A DNA stretch of 64,000 nucleotides from Synergistaceae bacterium (GCA_031267575.1 JAIRYN010000017.1:1-64000), one strand, 5' to 3'; shown: positions 53,572 through 63,580, counted from the stretch's first letter. The notes: generated from the letters alone by a model not told the origin. Translations and numbers: made by a program.

Positions 53572-55452
53572 ATGTTTCATGATCGTTACGATATCGTCGT
53601 CATTGGCGGCGGACACGCGGGATGCGAGGCGGCCTTAGCGGCCTCCCGGATGGGTTGCCACACCCTTTTGCTAAACCTCAACCTGGATAATACGGCGTTG
53701 ATGCCGTGCAACCCGGCCATCGGTGGGCCCGCCAAAGGTCACCTAGTACGGGAAATCAGCGCTCTGGGGGGCGAACAAGCCCGAGCTACCGACGCTTCCA
53801 CGTTGATGGTCCGATGGCTGAACACGTCGAAGGGTGTGGCGGTCCGCGCTTTGAGGGCTCAATGTGACCTTAAGGCTTACGCCGCCTATTACTTAAGACT
53901 CCTGCAAACTCAAGAGAACTTGGATATTCACCAGGACGAGGCGACGGAACTGCTACTGACCGATTTTCGAGTGGCAGGGGTGAGAACTCGCCACGGATCC
54001 ACTTATGAGGCCAAGGCGGTGATTCTCTGTTCGGGAACCTACGCCTGTGGCCACGTTCATGTTGGAGACGTGTCGTTTCCCTCGGGACCTATGGGGCAGA
54101 CGCCGGCCAACGCCTTTTTCGAGTCCTTGCCGAGCCTGGGAATACGGACAGACCGCATGAGGACGGACACTACTCCTCGCTTGAACTTCGATACTATCGA
54201 CCTTTCCCAGACGCGGCGACAGCGATCAGAGGAAATACCCTTAGCTTTTGACCTTTGGGGAGAGAAGCGCCTTTACGACACTGCCGATTTCGCTTGCTAT
54301 TTTTCCCACACCACGCCTGAGACCCACGCCATCGTCGCGGCCAATATTCACCGGTCACCCTTGGTCACGGGAGAAATAGAGACTCTTGGACCGCGTTACT
54401 GCCCCTCTGTGGAGGACAAGTTTTTGAAGTTTCCTGACCGAGATGTTCACCCCATCGTCTTCGAGCCTCTTGGAGGCCCGGGCGGCACGAAAGAGGTCTA
54501 CATCCAAAACTTCTCCACAGGTTTGCCCTATGATGTGCAGGAAGCCATGATTCGATCCCTTCCTGGGTGTCGGAACGTCAAAATTCTCAAGCCTGGTTAT
54601 GCTATTGAATATGTGTATCTTAATCCTGATCAACTTTCACCTACGCTAGAGAATAAAACAATAAAGGGTTTTTTTTGCGCCGGCCAGGTTAATGGAACTT
54701 CGGGCTATGAGGAAGCCGCAGGTCAAGGGCTATTGGCCGGGATCAACGCCGCCCTTGGAATCAAGGAAGAAGAACCGGTGGTTTTGAGTCGAAGTGATGG
54801 TTATTTAGGGGTTTTGGTGGATGACCTGACCACAAAGAGCACAAACGAGCCTTACCGTATGTTGACCAGTCGTTGTGAGCATCGGCTTTTGTTGCGATGG
54901 GATAACGCAGATCGTCGTTTGTCCCCTATCGGGCGACGCGTGGGGCTTATCGACGATGTCCAATGGGAAGAGCTGGTACGCCGCTGGGAGAGAGCGGACA
55001 GTGAGATTGAGCGTCTGAAATCCATGCGCCTGGCTCCTACAAAGGAAATAAACCGGGAATTGGAGAAGGCCGAAATCGAACCTCTGGTTGAACACACAAC
55101 CCTCGCCGCTTTACTCCGCAGAGGCAACGTCAGCTACAGTCTGATCGAATCCCTATCCCCGCCTGAGATTCTTCTCGAAGAAGAGGAAGCCTTCCACGTG
55201 GATACTGAACTGCGTTATGCCGGCTACATCGAAAAGCAGGAGCGTATGGCCTCTCGTATGAAAGACATGGACAAGGTTTTAATTCCTGATGGGTTTGACT
55301 ATGATGAAATCAAGGGAATGTTGGCGGAGAGCCGCCAAAAGCTGTCGCGCTTTCGCCCGCGCTCCTTGGGCCAGGCGTTGCGCATTTCGGGTGTGACGCC
55401 CTCGGACGTGCAACTGTTGGCTGTCTCGATTAAAACCAGGCACCGCGGGTAA
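53572..55452 (+). CDS. mnmG: tRNA uridine-5-carboxymethylaminomethyl synthesis enzyme MnmG (GidA)
   Basis: 626 residues. FAD-binding VIGGGHAGCEAALAASRMG, then PCNPAIGGPAKGHLVREISA, and GTSGYEEAAGQGLLAGINA are diagnostic, with a helical C-terminal domain binding MnmE. It modifies wobble uridine 34 of tRNAs. GAGGTG before the ATG. Downstream of its stop are three repeats of an 11-bp AAATGAGGGCG-type unit. Confidence 0.97.
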   Translation: MFHDRYDIVVIGGGHAGCEAALAASRMGCHTLLLNLNLDNTALMPCNPAIGGPAKGHLVREISALGGEQARATDASTLMVRWLNTSKGVAVRALRAQCDLKAYAAYYLRLLQTQENLDIHQDEATELLLTDFRVAGVRTRHGSTYEAKAVILCSGTYACGHVHVGDVSFPSGPMGQTPANAFFESLPSLGIRTDRMRTDTTPRLNFDTIDLSQTRRQRSEEIPLAFDLWGEKRLYDTADFACYFSHTTPETHAIVAANIHRSPLVTGEIETLGPRYCPSVEDKFLKFPDRDVHPIVFEPLGGPGGTKEVYIQNFSTGLPYDVQEAMIRSLPGCRNVKILKPGYAIEYVYLNPDQLSPTLENKTIKGFFCAGQVNGTSGYEEAAGQGLLAGINAALGIKEEEPVVLSRSDGYLGVLVDDLTTKSTNEPYRMLTSRCEHRLLLRWDNADRRLSPIGRRVGLIDDVQWEELVRRWERADSEIERLKSMRLAPTKEINRELEKAEIEPLVEHTTLAALLRRGNVSYSLIESLSPPEILLEEEEAFHVDTELRYAGYIEKQERMASRMKDMDKVLIPDGFDYDEIKGMLAESRQKLSRFRPRSLGQALRISGVTPSDVQLLAVSIKTRHRG

Positions 55453-55509
55453 CGTGGGTAAAATGAGGGCGAAATGAGGGCGAAATAAGGGCGATGGGAG
55501 GAAATAGCG

Positions 55510-56004
55510 ATGCGCGAGGAACGTAACGGGAAAACACGGTTAGTAGCGGATGTGTTGAGCCAAGTGATGCCGCCTCAGTATCCCCTTCGGGAGACGTTGA
55601 GGAAAGTTGTTATGGAATGGTGCAGTGTCGTTGGAGAGGTTCTGGGCAATCACTCCGTTCCGTTGGATATCATTGGAGAAGAGCTTCTTGTGGCGACGGA
55701 AACGCCTTTGATAGCCAGCCGTTTATCCATGATGGGAGGCAATGTAACCCGTGTCCTGGCGGAAAAATGGGGTTTAAAAGTGAAAAAGATAAAGGTCACC
55801 GTCGGGCGGCTTCCTTTAAAAAACTTGAGGACGCTTGGGAGCCGCTCCTCGCGCCCCTTTCTTGTCGAAGTTAGCGAGGATGAGGTGGCGGAGCTTGAGC
55901 GAGATTATCTACAAAGATTTCCTGATCTTCCCGAAGATGTCGCTCTATCTTTGGCGCGTCTTCAGGCCTTTTTTACGAAACGCTTCAGTAAAGGGCGTCA
56001 ATAA
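55510..56004 (+). CDS. DUF721 (DciA-like) protein
   Basis: 164 residues. LRKVVMEWCSVVGEVLGNHS and EELLVATETPLIASRLSMMG are the core of DUF721. DciA, a member of this family, loads the DnaB helicase where DnaC/DnaI are absent. Placed 57 bp after mnmG in the origin region, a replication role is plausible. GGGAGG before the ATG. Confidence 0.85.
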   Translation: MREERNGKTRLVADVLSQVMPPQYPLRETLRKVVMEWCSVVGEVLGNHSVPLDIIGEELLVATETPLIASRLSMMGGNVTRVLAEKWGLKVKKIKVTVGRLPLKNLRTLGSRSSRPFLVEVSEDEVAELERDYLQRFPDLPEDVALSLARLQAFFTKRFSKGRQ

Positions 56005-56016
56005 GGAAAGATTGGT

Positions 56017-57918
56017 ATGGGGAAAAAAAACGGATTTAAAAAGAATACCCATCGAAGTGGTTTTAAAAACATAACCGATAGTGATAGGAATATCATAACG
56101 ATAAATGACGCTTTATTTGATTATTTCGATATGGAATCTGATATGGAATCTGATTTAGAACCGGTTAAGAAAACAGAACTATATTTTAAGGAAAATCCTT
56201 CGTCTCAAAAGCAGAAACTCGGAAAGCCGAAAAAAAATCTAAACCCGGTAGCGAAAACAATACCAATTGAGAGAGATTTTTTTGGGGGGAGCTTCTCAGA
56301 AGGGCTTTTAGGGAAGGAATTCATCGCTTCCAAGGAATCCGAGGAATCCATTACGGAGGGTTTTGCCTTGGAGGATTTTATTAAAGAAACCCCTGTTCTG
56401 GAAAATTTTTTATTGGTACTGGATAAAAAGAAAATGGATAAAAAGAAATTGGATGAAAAGAAATTGGATGAAGAACATTTTGGAGAAAGCGGACCAAAAT
56501 CTGAAGAAGAAAAAGGAGAAGAAGAATCTATCGCGCTTGCGGGGGAAAAACTTGTTAGATCGGAAAAATTAAAAGAAGGGCCTTTAGATGAACTTTCAGG
56601 AAAACCCTTAGGTATTTCCGTCCTGGAGGAGATTTTCGAGAAAGGGCCTCTCTCTAACGAAGCGTCAGCACCCAGCACGGAACATGTAGAAGAACCTTCG
56701 GATACTCTCGACTTGATTGACGCTCCTGCTGAAGAGTCCGAGAGTCGTCAGGTTTTCGACACTCCACAATCGGAGAACGCGCACGCCTCCAAAGAGCTTT
56801 TTGCGGATGGGATTTACGACCCTACTGAGTTTACCTCTATAGAAGCGATGGGATCGCTAAAGGGTTTCGCGCCTCTGGGGATGCTTTTTATTCTAATGGA
56901 CATCTTTAGCGGAAAAGAGGAGGGATTGATCCGTGTCAATCGCCTCGCGAGTGCCATCAAGATTGGTAAGCCCGCGATGCTCACCCAGCTGGACCATCTG
57001 GAACAGGCAGGGCTGATTCGCACTGTGTCCAGCTCTCAAAGAGGGCGGCATGTGGAACTTTTGGTCCCAAATCCCATAACCGGCGGACAACCTGAAGAAG
57101 TTCCTCAAGAAACGGACCCGACCCAGATTTTGAATACTCTCCCCTCGGACGCGCCCAAAAATTTCAGCCTCGAAAAGCTGAAAATGCTGCAAAAATATTT
57201 GATGGTACGCGGCATCCGGCTGCTTTCCCTGCCAGACGAGTCGGCTTTGGACCCGCGCTTGTCCCAAATCGCCGCCTTTCTGGGCAGGTACTTGACTTAT
57301 GTTCAGCTCTTTTATTCCCGCCTCAAAGGAACGCTGCACACCGCTGAGGAAATCCATTTCTCCCTGCAGGGCTTTCAGGGGCGCGACGTTACCTATACCC
57401 TGACCTTCTGCAAAATGTTGAAGGAAGTCGGCTTTTTGGCGCATTTCACCTACCGACGGTCGCCTCATTACAAAATCGTCGCTCGGCTCAAGCGCACTTC
57501 GCCAGCGATTAACTTCTTGTCCGGCGGCTGGTTGGAGCATCATATCCGCGACAGAGTGGTGGCAATCCTAACTACGCACCCCTCTACCTTGGAGACGCCC
57601 TATGCTTTCATGAAAAATCCCAAGATCATCCTGCCAGGAAATGAAAATTTCGAGTTTGATTTTCTGCTGATGGTCGCCGACAAGGTCTTTTGGATCGAGG
57701 CAAAGACGGGGGAGTACATGGATTACATCGCCAAGTACGCCCGCGTCTCCAAACTGCTGGGGCTCACTCGGAACAGCTCCCTTTTGGTTCTCGTGAATAC
57801 TCCAAAACCGGACGTCAATATATCGGCGCGCTATGGACTTTCCTGTTGCAGCGTGGATGAGTTTCCAGAGGTCTTTCGCCTCGCTCTGATTCGCGAACTA
57901 GGTCGTTCAAAGCGGTAA
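56017..57918 (+). CDS. Winged-helix protein with C-terminal DUF1887-type PD-(D/E)XK nuclease domain
   Basis: 633 residues, 12 bp after the DUF721 gene. Residues 1-280 are low-complexity, rich in E, K and S, with tandem repeats (ESDMESDLE; KKKMDKKKLDEKKLDE). A MarR/GntR-like winged helix follows (about 290-348: LIRVNRLASAIKIGKPAMLT then QLDHLEQAGLIRTV), a second possible one (about 445-490), and the C-terminal nuclease part: LSGGWLEHHIRDRVVA, then FDFLLMVADKVFWIEAKTGE, where D, E and K form the active site. This C-terminal block resembles DUF1887 of Card1/Can2, but no CARF domain is seen. Function unknown. Confidence 0.72.
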   Translation: MGKKNGFKKNTHRSGFKNITDSDRNIITINDALFDYFDMESDMESDLEPVKKTELYFKENPSSQKQKLGKPKKNLNPVAKTIPIERDFFGGSFSEGLLGKEFIASKESEESITEGFALEDFIKETPVLENFLLVLDKKKMDKKKLDEKKLDEEHFGESGPKSEEEKGEEESIALAGEKLVRSEKLKEGPLDELSGKPLGISVLEEIFEKGPLSNEASAPSTEHVEEPSDTLDLIDAPAEESESRQVFDTPQSENAHASKELFADGIYDPTEFTSIEAMGSLKGFAPLGMLFILMDIFSGKEEGLIRVNRLASAIKIGKPAMLTQLDHLEQAGLIRTVSSSQRGRHVELLVPNPITGGQPEEVPQETDPTQILNTLPSDAPKNFSLEKLKMLQKYLMVRGIRLLSLPDESALDPRLSQIAAFLGRYLTYVQLFYSRLKGTLHTAEEIHFSLQGFQGRDVTYTLTFCKMLKEVGFLAHFTYRRSPHYKIVARLKRTSPAINFLSGGWLEHHIRDRVVAILTTHPSTLETPYAFMKNPKIILPGNENFEFDFLLMVADKVFWIEAKTGEYMDYIAKYARVSKLLGLTRNSSLLVLVNTPKPDVNISARYGLSCCSVDEFPEVFRLALIRELGRSKR

Positions 57919-58125
57919 TTGAACACTGGGCGGCGATCCGTCTGAATTTTGCAGCGTAAACCAATAGGTTAGTATTTATCAGTAACTATATACATATTCT
58001 GACCATTGCAAGATATTTTCCCCAATTGAAATATTTGATTTTTATCAATAATGCTGTATCCTTCAATTTCAATGATGTTATAAAAATATGATGTTATAAA
58101 AATATGTGGATGGAGAGTGAAATGG

Positions 58126-59349
58126 GTGAAAAATGTAGCCCTCATTGGATATGGAGTTGTTGGACATGGAGTGGCGGAGCTTCTATCGCAAAACGCGGAT
58201 ATTATCGCGAAACGCGCGGGAGATTCTATACAGTTGAAGCATATCCTGACGGCTCGCCCGCGTGTTGATGACCCGAGACAAAAATTGATCACGCAAAATG
58301 AGAACGACATCTTCGGCGATTACGGTGTGTCCGTTGTCGTGGAGTGCGTCAATGATCTGGAAAGCGCCTACCGTTATTGTAGGCGATCTCTTCTGGCGGG
58401 GAAACATTATGTCACATCCAACAAAAATCTGATCGCGACCTATGGCATGGAACTCACGGAACTCGCTGACCGCTGCAATGTCGCTCTGATGTTCGAGGCC
58501 AGTGTAGCCGCGGGTATTCCCGTGTTGCGTCCACTTTATAAATGCCTCAGTTCCAATTACGTCAACGAAGTGATTGGGATCGTCAATGGAACGACCAATT
58601 ACATCCTGACGCAAATGAAACGCGAGGGACGTTCCTTTGCCGAGGCATTGAAGAAAGCTCAGGAGCTGGGGTACGCGGAAACCGATCCCTCAGCGGACGT
58701 CCTTGGGTTCGATGCCTGCCGAAAACTCGCGATTATGCTCTCCATCGCCTTTGGCCGCTATATCCGTTATGGAGATATTCCAACGGAGGGCATCACATCG
58801 GTCACAGCTTCCGACATCGCGTTGGCCGAACGGCTTGGCTATTCCATAAAGCTCATCGCTCTGGGCAGGCTGACGCCCTCCGATCAAGTTTACGCGCGGG
58901 TTGCTCCGCTGCTGATTTCGCACAGTCACTTGCTGGCGTCGGTAGAGGACGTTTTCAATGCCGTGTCTCTCTCTGCCGACATGGCGGGTGACGTGTTTTT
59001 CTACGGGCGCGGCGCCGGGGCCTATCCCTCGGCAAGCTCCATTGTCGGAGATATCATCGATATTGTGACCAACGGACGCTACAACGATCCCATATGGCGT
59101 GAGGATTATCGCCCACTATTGCCCGTCGAGGCAAATACCGGGTCGCTTTTCGTGAGGGCGCCTTTGTCGGAACACGAAAAACTTCTGAAGATCTTTCCGG
59201 ATGGAATTTCGGCGAACGAGGGCGAAGAATTTGGATTCATCACGCCGTCTGGGACAGAGTCGGATCTCCGCGAAACGCTGCAAACGGCTGGGGTGAAAAT
59301 GAACGCGATTTGGCGCGTCTTTTCCCGTTCTTCCAATATTTCCAACTAG
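58126..59349 (+). CDS. hom: Homoserine dehydrogenase
   Basis: 407 residues. NADP-binding VALIGYGVVGHGVAELLSQ, then YVTSNKNLIATYG and VNGTTNYILTQMKREGRSFA with GYAETDPSADVLGFDACRKL are classical. Reduces aspartate semialdehyde to homoserine for threonine and methionine. GTG at 58126 has GGAGAG eight bases upstream; GTG at 58117 is possible. The C-terminal regulatory (ACT) part is short. A 16-bp duplication (58072-58103) lies just upstream. Confidence 0.94.
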   Translation: MKNVALIGYGVVGHGVAELLSQNADIIAKRAGDSIQLKHILTARPRVDDPRQKLITQNENDIFGDYGVSVVVECVNDLESAYRYCRRSLLAGKHYVTSNKNLIATYGMELTELADRCNVALMFEASVAAGIPVLRPLYKCLSSNYVNEVIGIVNGTTNYILTQMKREGRSFAEALKKAQELGYAETDPSADVLGFDACRKLAIMLSIAFGRYIRYGDIPTEGITSVTASDIALAERLGYSIKLIALGRLTPSDQVYARVAPLLISHSHLLASVEDVFNAVSLSADMAGDVFFYGRGAGAYPSASSIVGDIIDIVTNGRYNDPIWREDYRPLLPVEANTGSLFVRAPLSEHEKLLKIFPDGISANEGEEFGFITPSGTESDLRETLQTAGVKMNAIWRVFSRSSNISN

Positions 59350-59590
59350 CCGATTCTTTAAGCGTACTAATATCTATTCATAGCTAGTCGATACATTTCG
59401 CATAGTATTCCGAAGATCATATGATCTAAGGAAAAGCTGAACCTCGCAAAGTTTACCAAACGGATAAACGCTTTTTAAAAAATTGATTATCGATATAACC
59501 TTGGTTTTCGATTTCAATATCGATGTTTTCGTTGAATATTTTACGTTTGGAACTTCTCCAAACAACCTCTTATATTCAGTTTTCAAGGTA
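59350..59590 (-). mobile_element. Relic C: conserved right end of the TnpB-derived element
   Basis: The plus strand from 59350 (CCGATTCTTTAAGCGTACTAA) to about 59456 matches the ends of relics A and B, with a hairpin AGATCATATGATCT (59414-59427) in the same place. The minus-strand trace LCEVQLFLRSYDLRNTMRNV parallels relic A (LCEIQLFLWLYSRRNIMRNV). The TnpB RuvC-III motif is not seen. It abuts the hom stop codon. The rest of 59590-59740 has 11- and 13-bp duplications and no gene. Confidence 0.68.
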
Positions 59591-59740
59591 CGAAAGGAGC
59601 ATAAGAAGCTACTATCGTGATGTCAACGTGATGTCAATAAGAAGGAACCTGATATAAATTAATATAAATTTAATTTACGAATAGATACTTATCTCTATAC
59701 TATACGATGATACTATACGATGACCTTCTGGTTCCTTGCT

Positions 59741-60283
59741 TCAGAAGCTCCTCGTTTCGTTGTAGTTATCGGGGAGGTAACGGTACATCAATATGTAAAG
59801 GGCGCTACTGAGGCGATTCAACACTTTGACAATGTCCGGGCGTTCGAGGCCGTTGTCCGTCTCGAACGCTCTGCAGGCAGCGAGTTCCGCTTCTCGTGAT
59901 CGGGTTCTCAGCTCGTTGATTCCTGCGGCCAAGATGCCCATCGTGTAATGAAAACGAATATGCCCAAGCCCAAAGTATTTCACCGGGTTGTGGGAGCGTT
60001 CGTGGATTTCGTTGGAGTTCCATCCCCAGAGAGACAATTCTTCGCAGGGTTTTCCCGTCACATCGCAGGTGAAAATATCGTAGATTTTCGCCCCCACCTC
60101 CTCCAACTCTTCCGCCAACGAAGGGTGGCCTTCCTTTTGCCCCAGGATCTGAAGACTTACGATAGCGGCGTTTAGACTGTCGAGTTGTCCCCTGAACTCG
60201 ATACGAGGGTCCGTCTTTGCCACAACAGCCTCGGACGAGAGATGCGTCGTGTGTTCTTGTTTCCGAGTTGCCTGCTTTTCCAT
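59741..60283 (-). CDS. Cobalamin adenosyltransferase-like protein (EutT/PduO type)
   Basis: 180 residues from ATG 60283, where AAAGGAG lies ten bases upstream; the frame runs on to 60487 without family similarity. The segment DPRIEFRGQLDSLNAAIVSL, and late RPDIVKVLNRLSSALYILMY match the corrinoid adenosyltransferases, where RxDIVR..NRLSS binds ATP. Makes adenosylcobalamin for radical enzymes. No ethanolamine or propanediol genes lie nearby. Confidence 0.78.
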   Translation of the reverse strand: MEKQATRKQEHTTHLSSEAVVAKTDPRIEFRGQLDSLNAAIVSLQILGQKEGHPSLAEELEEVGAKIYDIFTCDVTGKPCEELSLWGWNSNEIHERSHNPVKYFGLGHIRFHYTMGILAAGINELRTRSREAELAACRAFETDNGLERPDIVKVLNRLSSALYILMYRYLPDNYNETRSF

Positions 60284-60624
60284 AACTATTTTTCTCCTTT
60301 CATCGCGCACTTTGAGAAAGCATTGACTGAGACTACGATTGAGACTGCGATAGTGAAAATTTTTCTTTAGCAATAGCTTAACACTGTTTTGGCAAACGGC
60401 CACTTCGAGATGTTCTTTTTTGTTTGCTATTTTTTTGTCTGCTATTTTGAGTGCTATTTTGAGAGTCATCTGCAATTTCGGCACCAAAAGCTCCAGAAAT
60501 ATGGTCAGGCTTGAACAAGCCTACCATATGTTTGTAAGTCGCTGTGTTTATAAGTCGCTTCTATTTCTAGCAAAGTTATTGTGTGGGGTATCCCAAAGAA
60601 TTTAAAAGATCCCTGGACATGTCG

Positions 60625-60720
60625 CGTTACCTTCCTTCGTTACCTTCCTTCGTTACCTTCCTTCGTCAGCTTCCTTCATTACCTTCCTTCATTACCCTCC
60701 TTCATTACCCTCCTTCATTA
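60625..60720. repeat. 13-bp tandem repeat upstream of hypF
   Basis: Seven complete 13-bp units (CGTTACCTTCCTT drifting to CATTACCCTCCTT) plus a partial one, ending 73 bp before hypF. The larger gene-free stretch 60284-60793 also holds short duplications (CTATTTTGAG, TATAAGTCGCTT) and an AGGCTT-GAAC-AAGCCT hairpin (60508-60523), but no recognisable gene. Confidence 0.95.
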
Positions 60721-60793
60721 CTCGGCGTTTCGATGATATTATGATGATATTATACGAAAGACGAGATACTTTATCGCGAGGAGGAGATCGCTT

Positions 60794-63286
60794 ATGCCCG
60801 TGCAAGTGAGAGCGGAGCTTCTGGTTACGGGGATCGTGCAGGGGGTGGGGTTTCGTCCTTTTTGTGTCAGGGTGGCGCGGGAATTGGAACTTCGCGGAAC
60901 GGTGCGCAACACGTCGGAGGGAGTGGAAGTGGTTCTGGAAGGTACAAGCGACGCCGTGGACGATTACGTACACGCCCTGTGGGAGGAGCATCCCGACGCC
61001 GCGGTGGTTACCGACATTCGGATTCGGCAAAAGCCTTTGTCGCGCCCCGTTTTCACGGATTTCTCTGTCATAGAGAGCGCTCGGTCGAAGAGCGAGGGGC
61101 GTGTTCTGATCCCGGCCGACCTGGCCGTCTGCGAGGACTGTCTGACCGAGATGAGAGATCTCCAGAATAGGCGTTACCGTTATCCTTTTATCAACTGTAC
61201 AAACTGCGGGCCCCGCTACACCATCATCCGGGCGCTCCCTTATGATCGTCCCCAAACGACTATGACCGCCTTTCCCATGTGCCCGGAGTGCCAGAGGGAG
61301 TATAACGACCCCACCGACCGGCGCTATCACGCCCAACCCAACGCTTGTCCCATTTGCGGTCCAAAGGTCCGTCTATGCGACCCCGCGGGACGAGTTCTTT
61401 TGAAGGAAGACGCGGCCATTGAGGGCCTGATTGTCGAGATCGCGGCAGGGAAGCTGGTGGCCCTTAAAGGGATCGGCGGTTTTCACATCGCGTGTCTACC
61501 TGAGGACGCACCCCTTCGGGAGCTGCGGCTTCGGAAACGCCGACCAGATAAACCCTTCGCTCTGATGCTTCGGGACCTAGACGCGGCGCGCAGGCTGGTG
61601 GACGTCTCTCCAGAGGCGGAGCGTTTGCTTACGGGGGTCCAACGTCCCATCGTGCTCTGTCCCGTGAAAAGCGTCGGCGCCAATATAAATAAGATTTCAC
61701 CCCTCGTGGCGCCTGGTCAGAGACGGCTGGGAATCCTATTGCCCTACACACCCCTCCATCACCTGATTATGGAAAAATTCGAAGTTCTCGTCATGACCAG
61801 CGCGAACATCAGCGACGCGCCCATTGTCTCCTCCGATCAGGAGGCGTTTTCCGAGCTTTCCAATATCGTGGACGTCGTTTTGAGTCACAATCGGGAGATA
61901 CACACGGCCATTGACGACTCCGTTCTCCTGCCGGAGACCGCTATCGGTCCGCGAGCGATCTTTCTGCGCCGGGCGCGGGGGTACGTGCCTAACCCGATAA
62001 CCCTGCCCCTGGACGCGCCAAACATCTTGGCGGCCGGCGCTCAGTTGAAATCCACCTATACATTGACACGGGGAAGGACTCTCTTTCCGGGCCAATATTT
62101 GGGTGACCTGGATCGGTTGGAAACGGCAACCTACTATAAAAACTCCCTGGAACACTTCTCCAGGCTCTACGACATCGCGCCAGAAATCCTGGCCTTTGAC
62201 AAGCACCCTGGCTACGCGGCGACAGAACTGGCAAAGGATTTCGTCGAGGCGCAAGGCGGTTCCGGATCCGTTCTCCTTTGTCCTGTTCAACATCACCATG
62301 CTCATCTGGCCTCGGTGCTGCTCGACAATGCCTATTTCGAGCCCGTCATCGGGGTTCTGTTCGACGGAACAGGCTATGGCGACGACGGCACGCTCTGGGG
62401 CGGAGAATTTCTGGTGGGGGACGTCCACGGTTTCACCCGCATGGGGTCCCTCCGTCCCTCTCGGTTGCCGGGGGGAGAAAAGGCCATTCATGAGCCCTGG
62501 CGTTATGCCCTGGCTCTTCTATGGGACGCCTTGGGAGCGGAAAAAACAAAGGAGATCGTCGTAACCCAAAAACTTTGGCCGGAATTTCAGACGTTGATCG
62601 ACCCCGTTCTAGCCCTTGTCGGAACGCCTGGGGCCGCGCCCGTTACGACATCCTGCGGCAGGCTTTTCGACGGGTTTTCCGCGCTTTTGGGCCTCTGCTC
62701 GGCGGTGACCTATGACGGACAAGCGGCGATGGCCCTGGAAAACGCCGCGGAAGACGAGAAGAAAGACGAGAAGAAAGAAGAAAACTTGGAGTTCGTCCTG
62801 GAGGACGAAGGTAGCGTACTTGTTCAAGCTCAGGGAGGCGGAGCTCGTTCGGCCAAAAACCACCGCGCTGATCCCTCTGAAATTCCCAATGGAAACCCTT
62901 GCCAGACGAAGATCCAGACGAAAATCGAGTGGGAGGGGTTTGAACGGTTACAAAGCGGCTTCATCCAGTTGGATTGGCGTGACGCGGTGCGGTCGGTCGT
63001 GGCGCGGAAAAAAGAAGGACGAGAAAACAGTTGGGCTTTCTCCTTTCACCGAGAGTTGGCGCGCGCCGTTTCAAAGACCTGTGTTCTCCTACGAGAGAAA
63101 ACGGGAATCGACCAAGTAGCGCTCTCGGGCGGCGTCTGGCAGAACCGGACACTGCTCCGCTTAACCTGCGAAGAACTTCAGAGTCGCGGACTCGTCCCGC
63201 TAATCCACAAAAATATTTCTCCCAATGACGAGGGGGTTTCCGTAGGACAGGCACTCATAGCGGCCTATCGGTTTCAGAAGTCTTAA
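60794..63286 (+). CDS. hypF: Carbamoyltransferase HypF (hydrogenase maturation)
   Basis: 830 residues. Acylphosphatase domain (VTGIVQGVGFRPFCVRVARE), two zinc fingers (CEDCL...CTNCG and CPEC...CPICG), a YrdC-like domain (KLVALKGIGGFHIAC) and a Kae1-like carbamoyltransferase domain (VQHHHAHLASVLLDN, FDGTGYGDDGTLWGGEF). Makes the cyanide ligands of NiFe hydrogenase with HypE. A linker DEKKDEKKEEN (62750-62782) comes from 12-bp repeats, and another duplication TKIQTKIEW lies at 62902-62927. GAGGAGGAG before the ATG. Confidence 0.96.
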   Translation: MPVQVRAELLVTGIVQGVGFRPFCVRVARELELRGTVRNTSEGVEVVLEGTSDAVDDYVHALWEEHPDAAVVTDIRIRQKPLSRPVFTDFSVIESARSKSEGRVLIPADLAVCEDCLTEMRDLQNRRYRYPFINCTNCGPRYTIIRALPYDRPQTTMTAFPMCPECQREYNDPTDRRYHAQPNACPICGPKVRLCDPAGRVLLKEDAAIEGLIVEIAAGKLVALKGIGGFHIACLPEDAPLRELRLRKRRPDKPFALMLRDLDAARRLVDVSPEAERLLTGVQRPIVLCPVKSVGANINKISPLVAPGQRRLGILLPYTPLHHLIMEKFEVLVMTSANISDAPIVSSDQEAFSELSNIVDVVLSHNREIHTAIDDSVLLPETAIGPRAIFLRRARGYVPNPITLPLDAPNILAAGAQLKSTYTLTRGRTLFPGQYLGDLDRLETATYYKNSLEHFSRLYDIAPEILAFDKHPGYAATELAKDFVEAQGGSGSVLLCPVQHHHAHLASVLLDNAYFEPVIGVLFDGTGYGDDGTLWGGEFLVGDVHGFTRMGSLRPSRLPGGEKAIHEPWRYALALLWDALGAEKTKEIVVTQKLWPEFQTLIDPVLALVGTPGAAPVTTSCGRLFDGFSALLGLCSAVTYDGQAAMALENAAEDEKKDEKKEENLEFVLEDEGSVLVQAQGGGARSAKNHRADPSEIPNGNPCQTKIQTKIEWEGFERLQSGFIQLDWRDAVRSVVARKKEGRENSWAFSFHRELARAVSKTCVLLREKTGIDQVALSGGVWQNRTLLRLTCEELQSRGLVPLIHKNISPNDEGVSVGQALIAAYRFQKS

Positions 63287-63580
63287 GTAGTGCTAATATT
63301 TTTTAGTAGTAATGTCTTTAAAGTTTTGATTTTGTCTCCTCAATATTCGTATACGTTAAGCCTACCATTCGGAAGGTGGGGTGCCTATACTGGATATGAG
63401 CTGAAACAATTCTAAAGAAAGAACCTCAATCTCTCCAAAATTTAAAGTTGTCTAAAGTCGAGACACTAGACTAAAGCACAGAAAGATGGTATCATCTGAA
63501 TCAGTAAAATTATGGAGTAAGGGTGGGGCAAATGTCATGTTTTTTACGGATGTTTTTTTATCCAATATATCGTACAATAA

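Noticed and set aside
63363-63382. Terminator after hypF (CCTACC-GGTGGG)
   Set aside because: Short stem with a G-T pair and no T-run; too weak to call.
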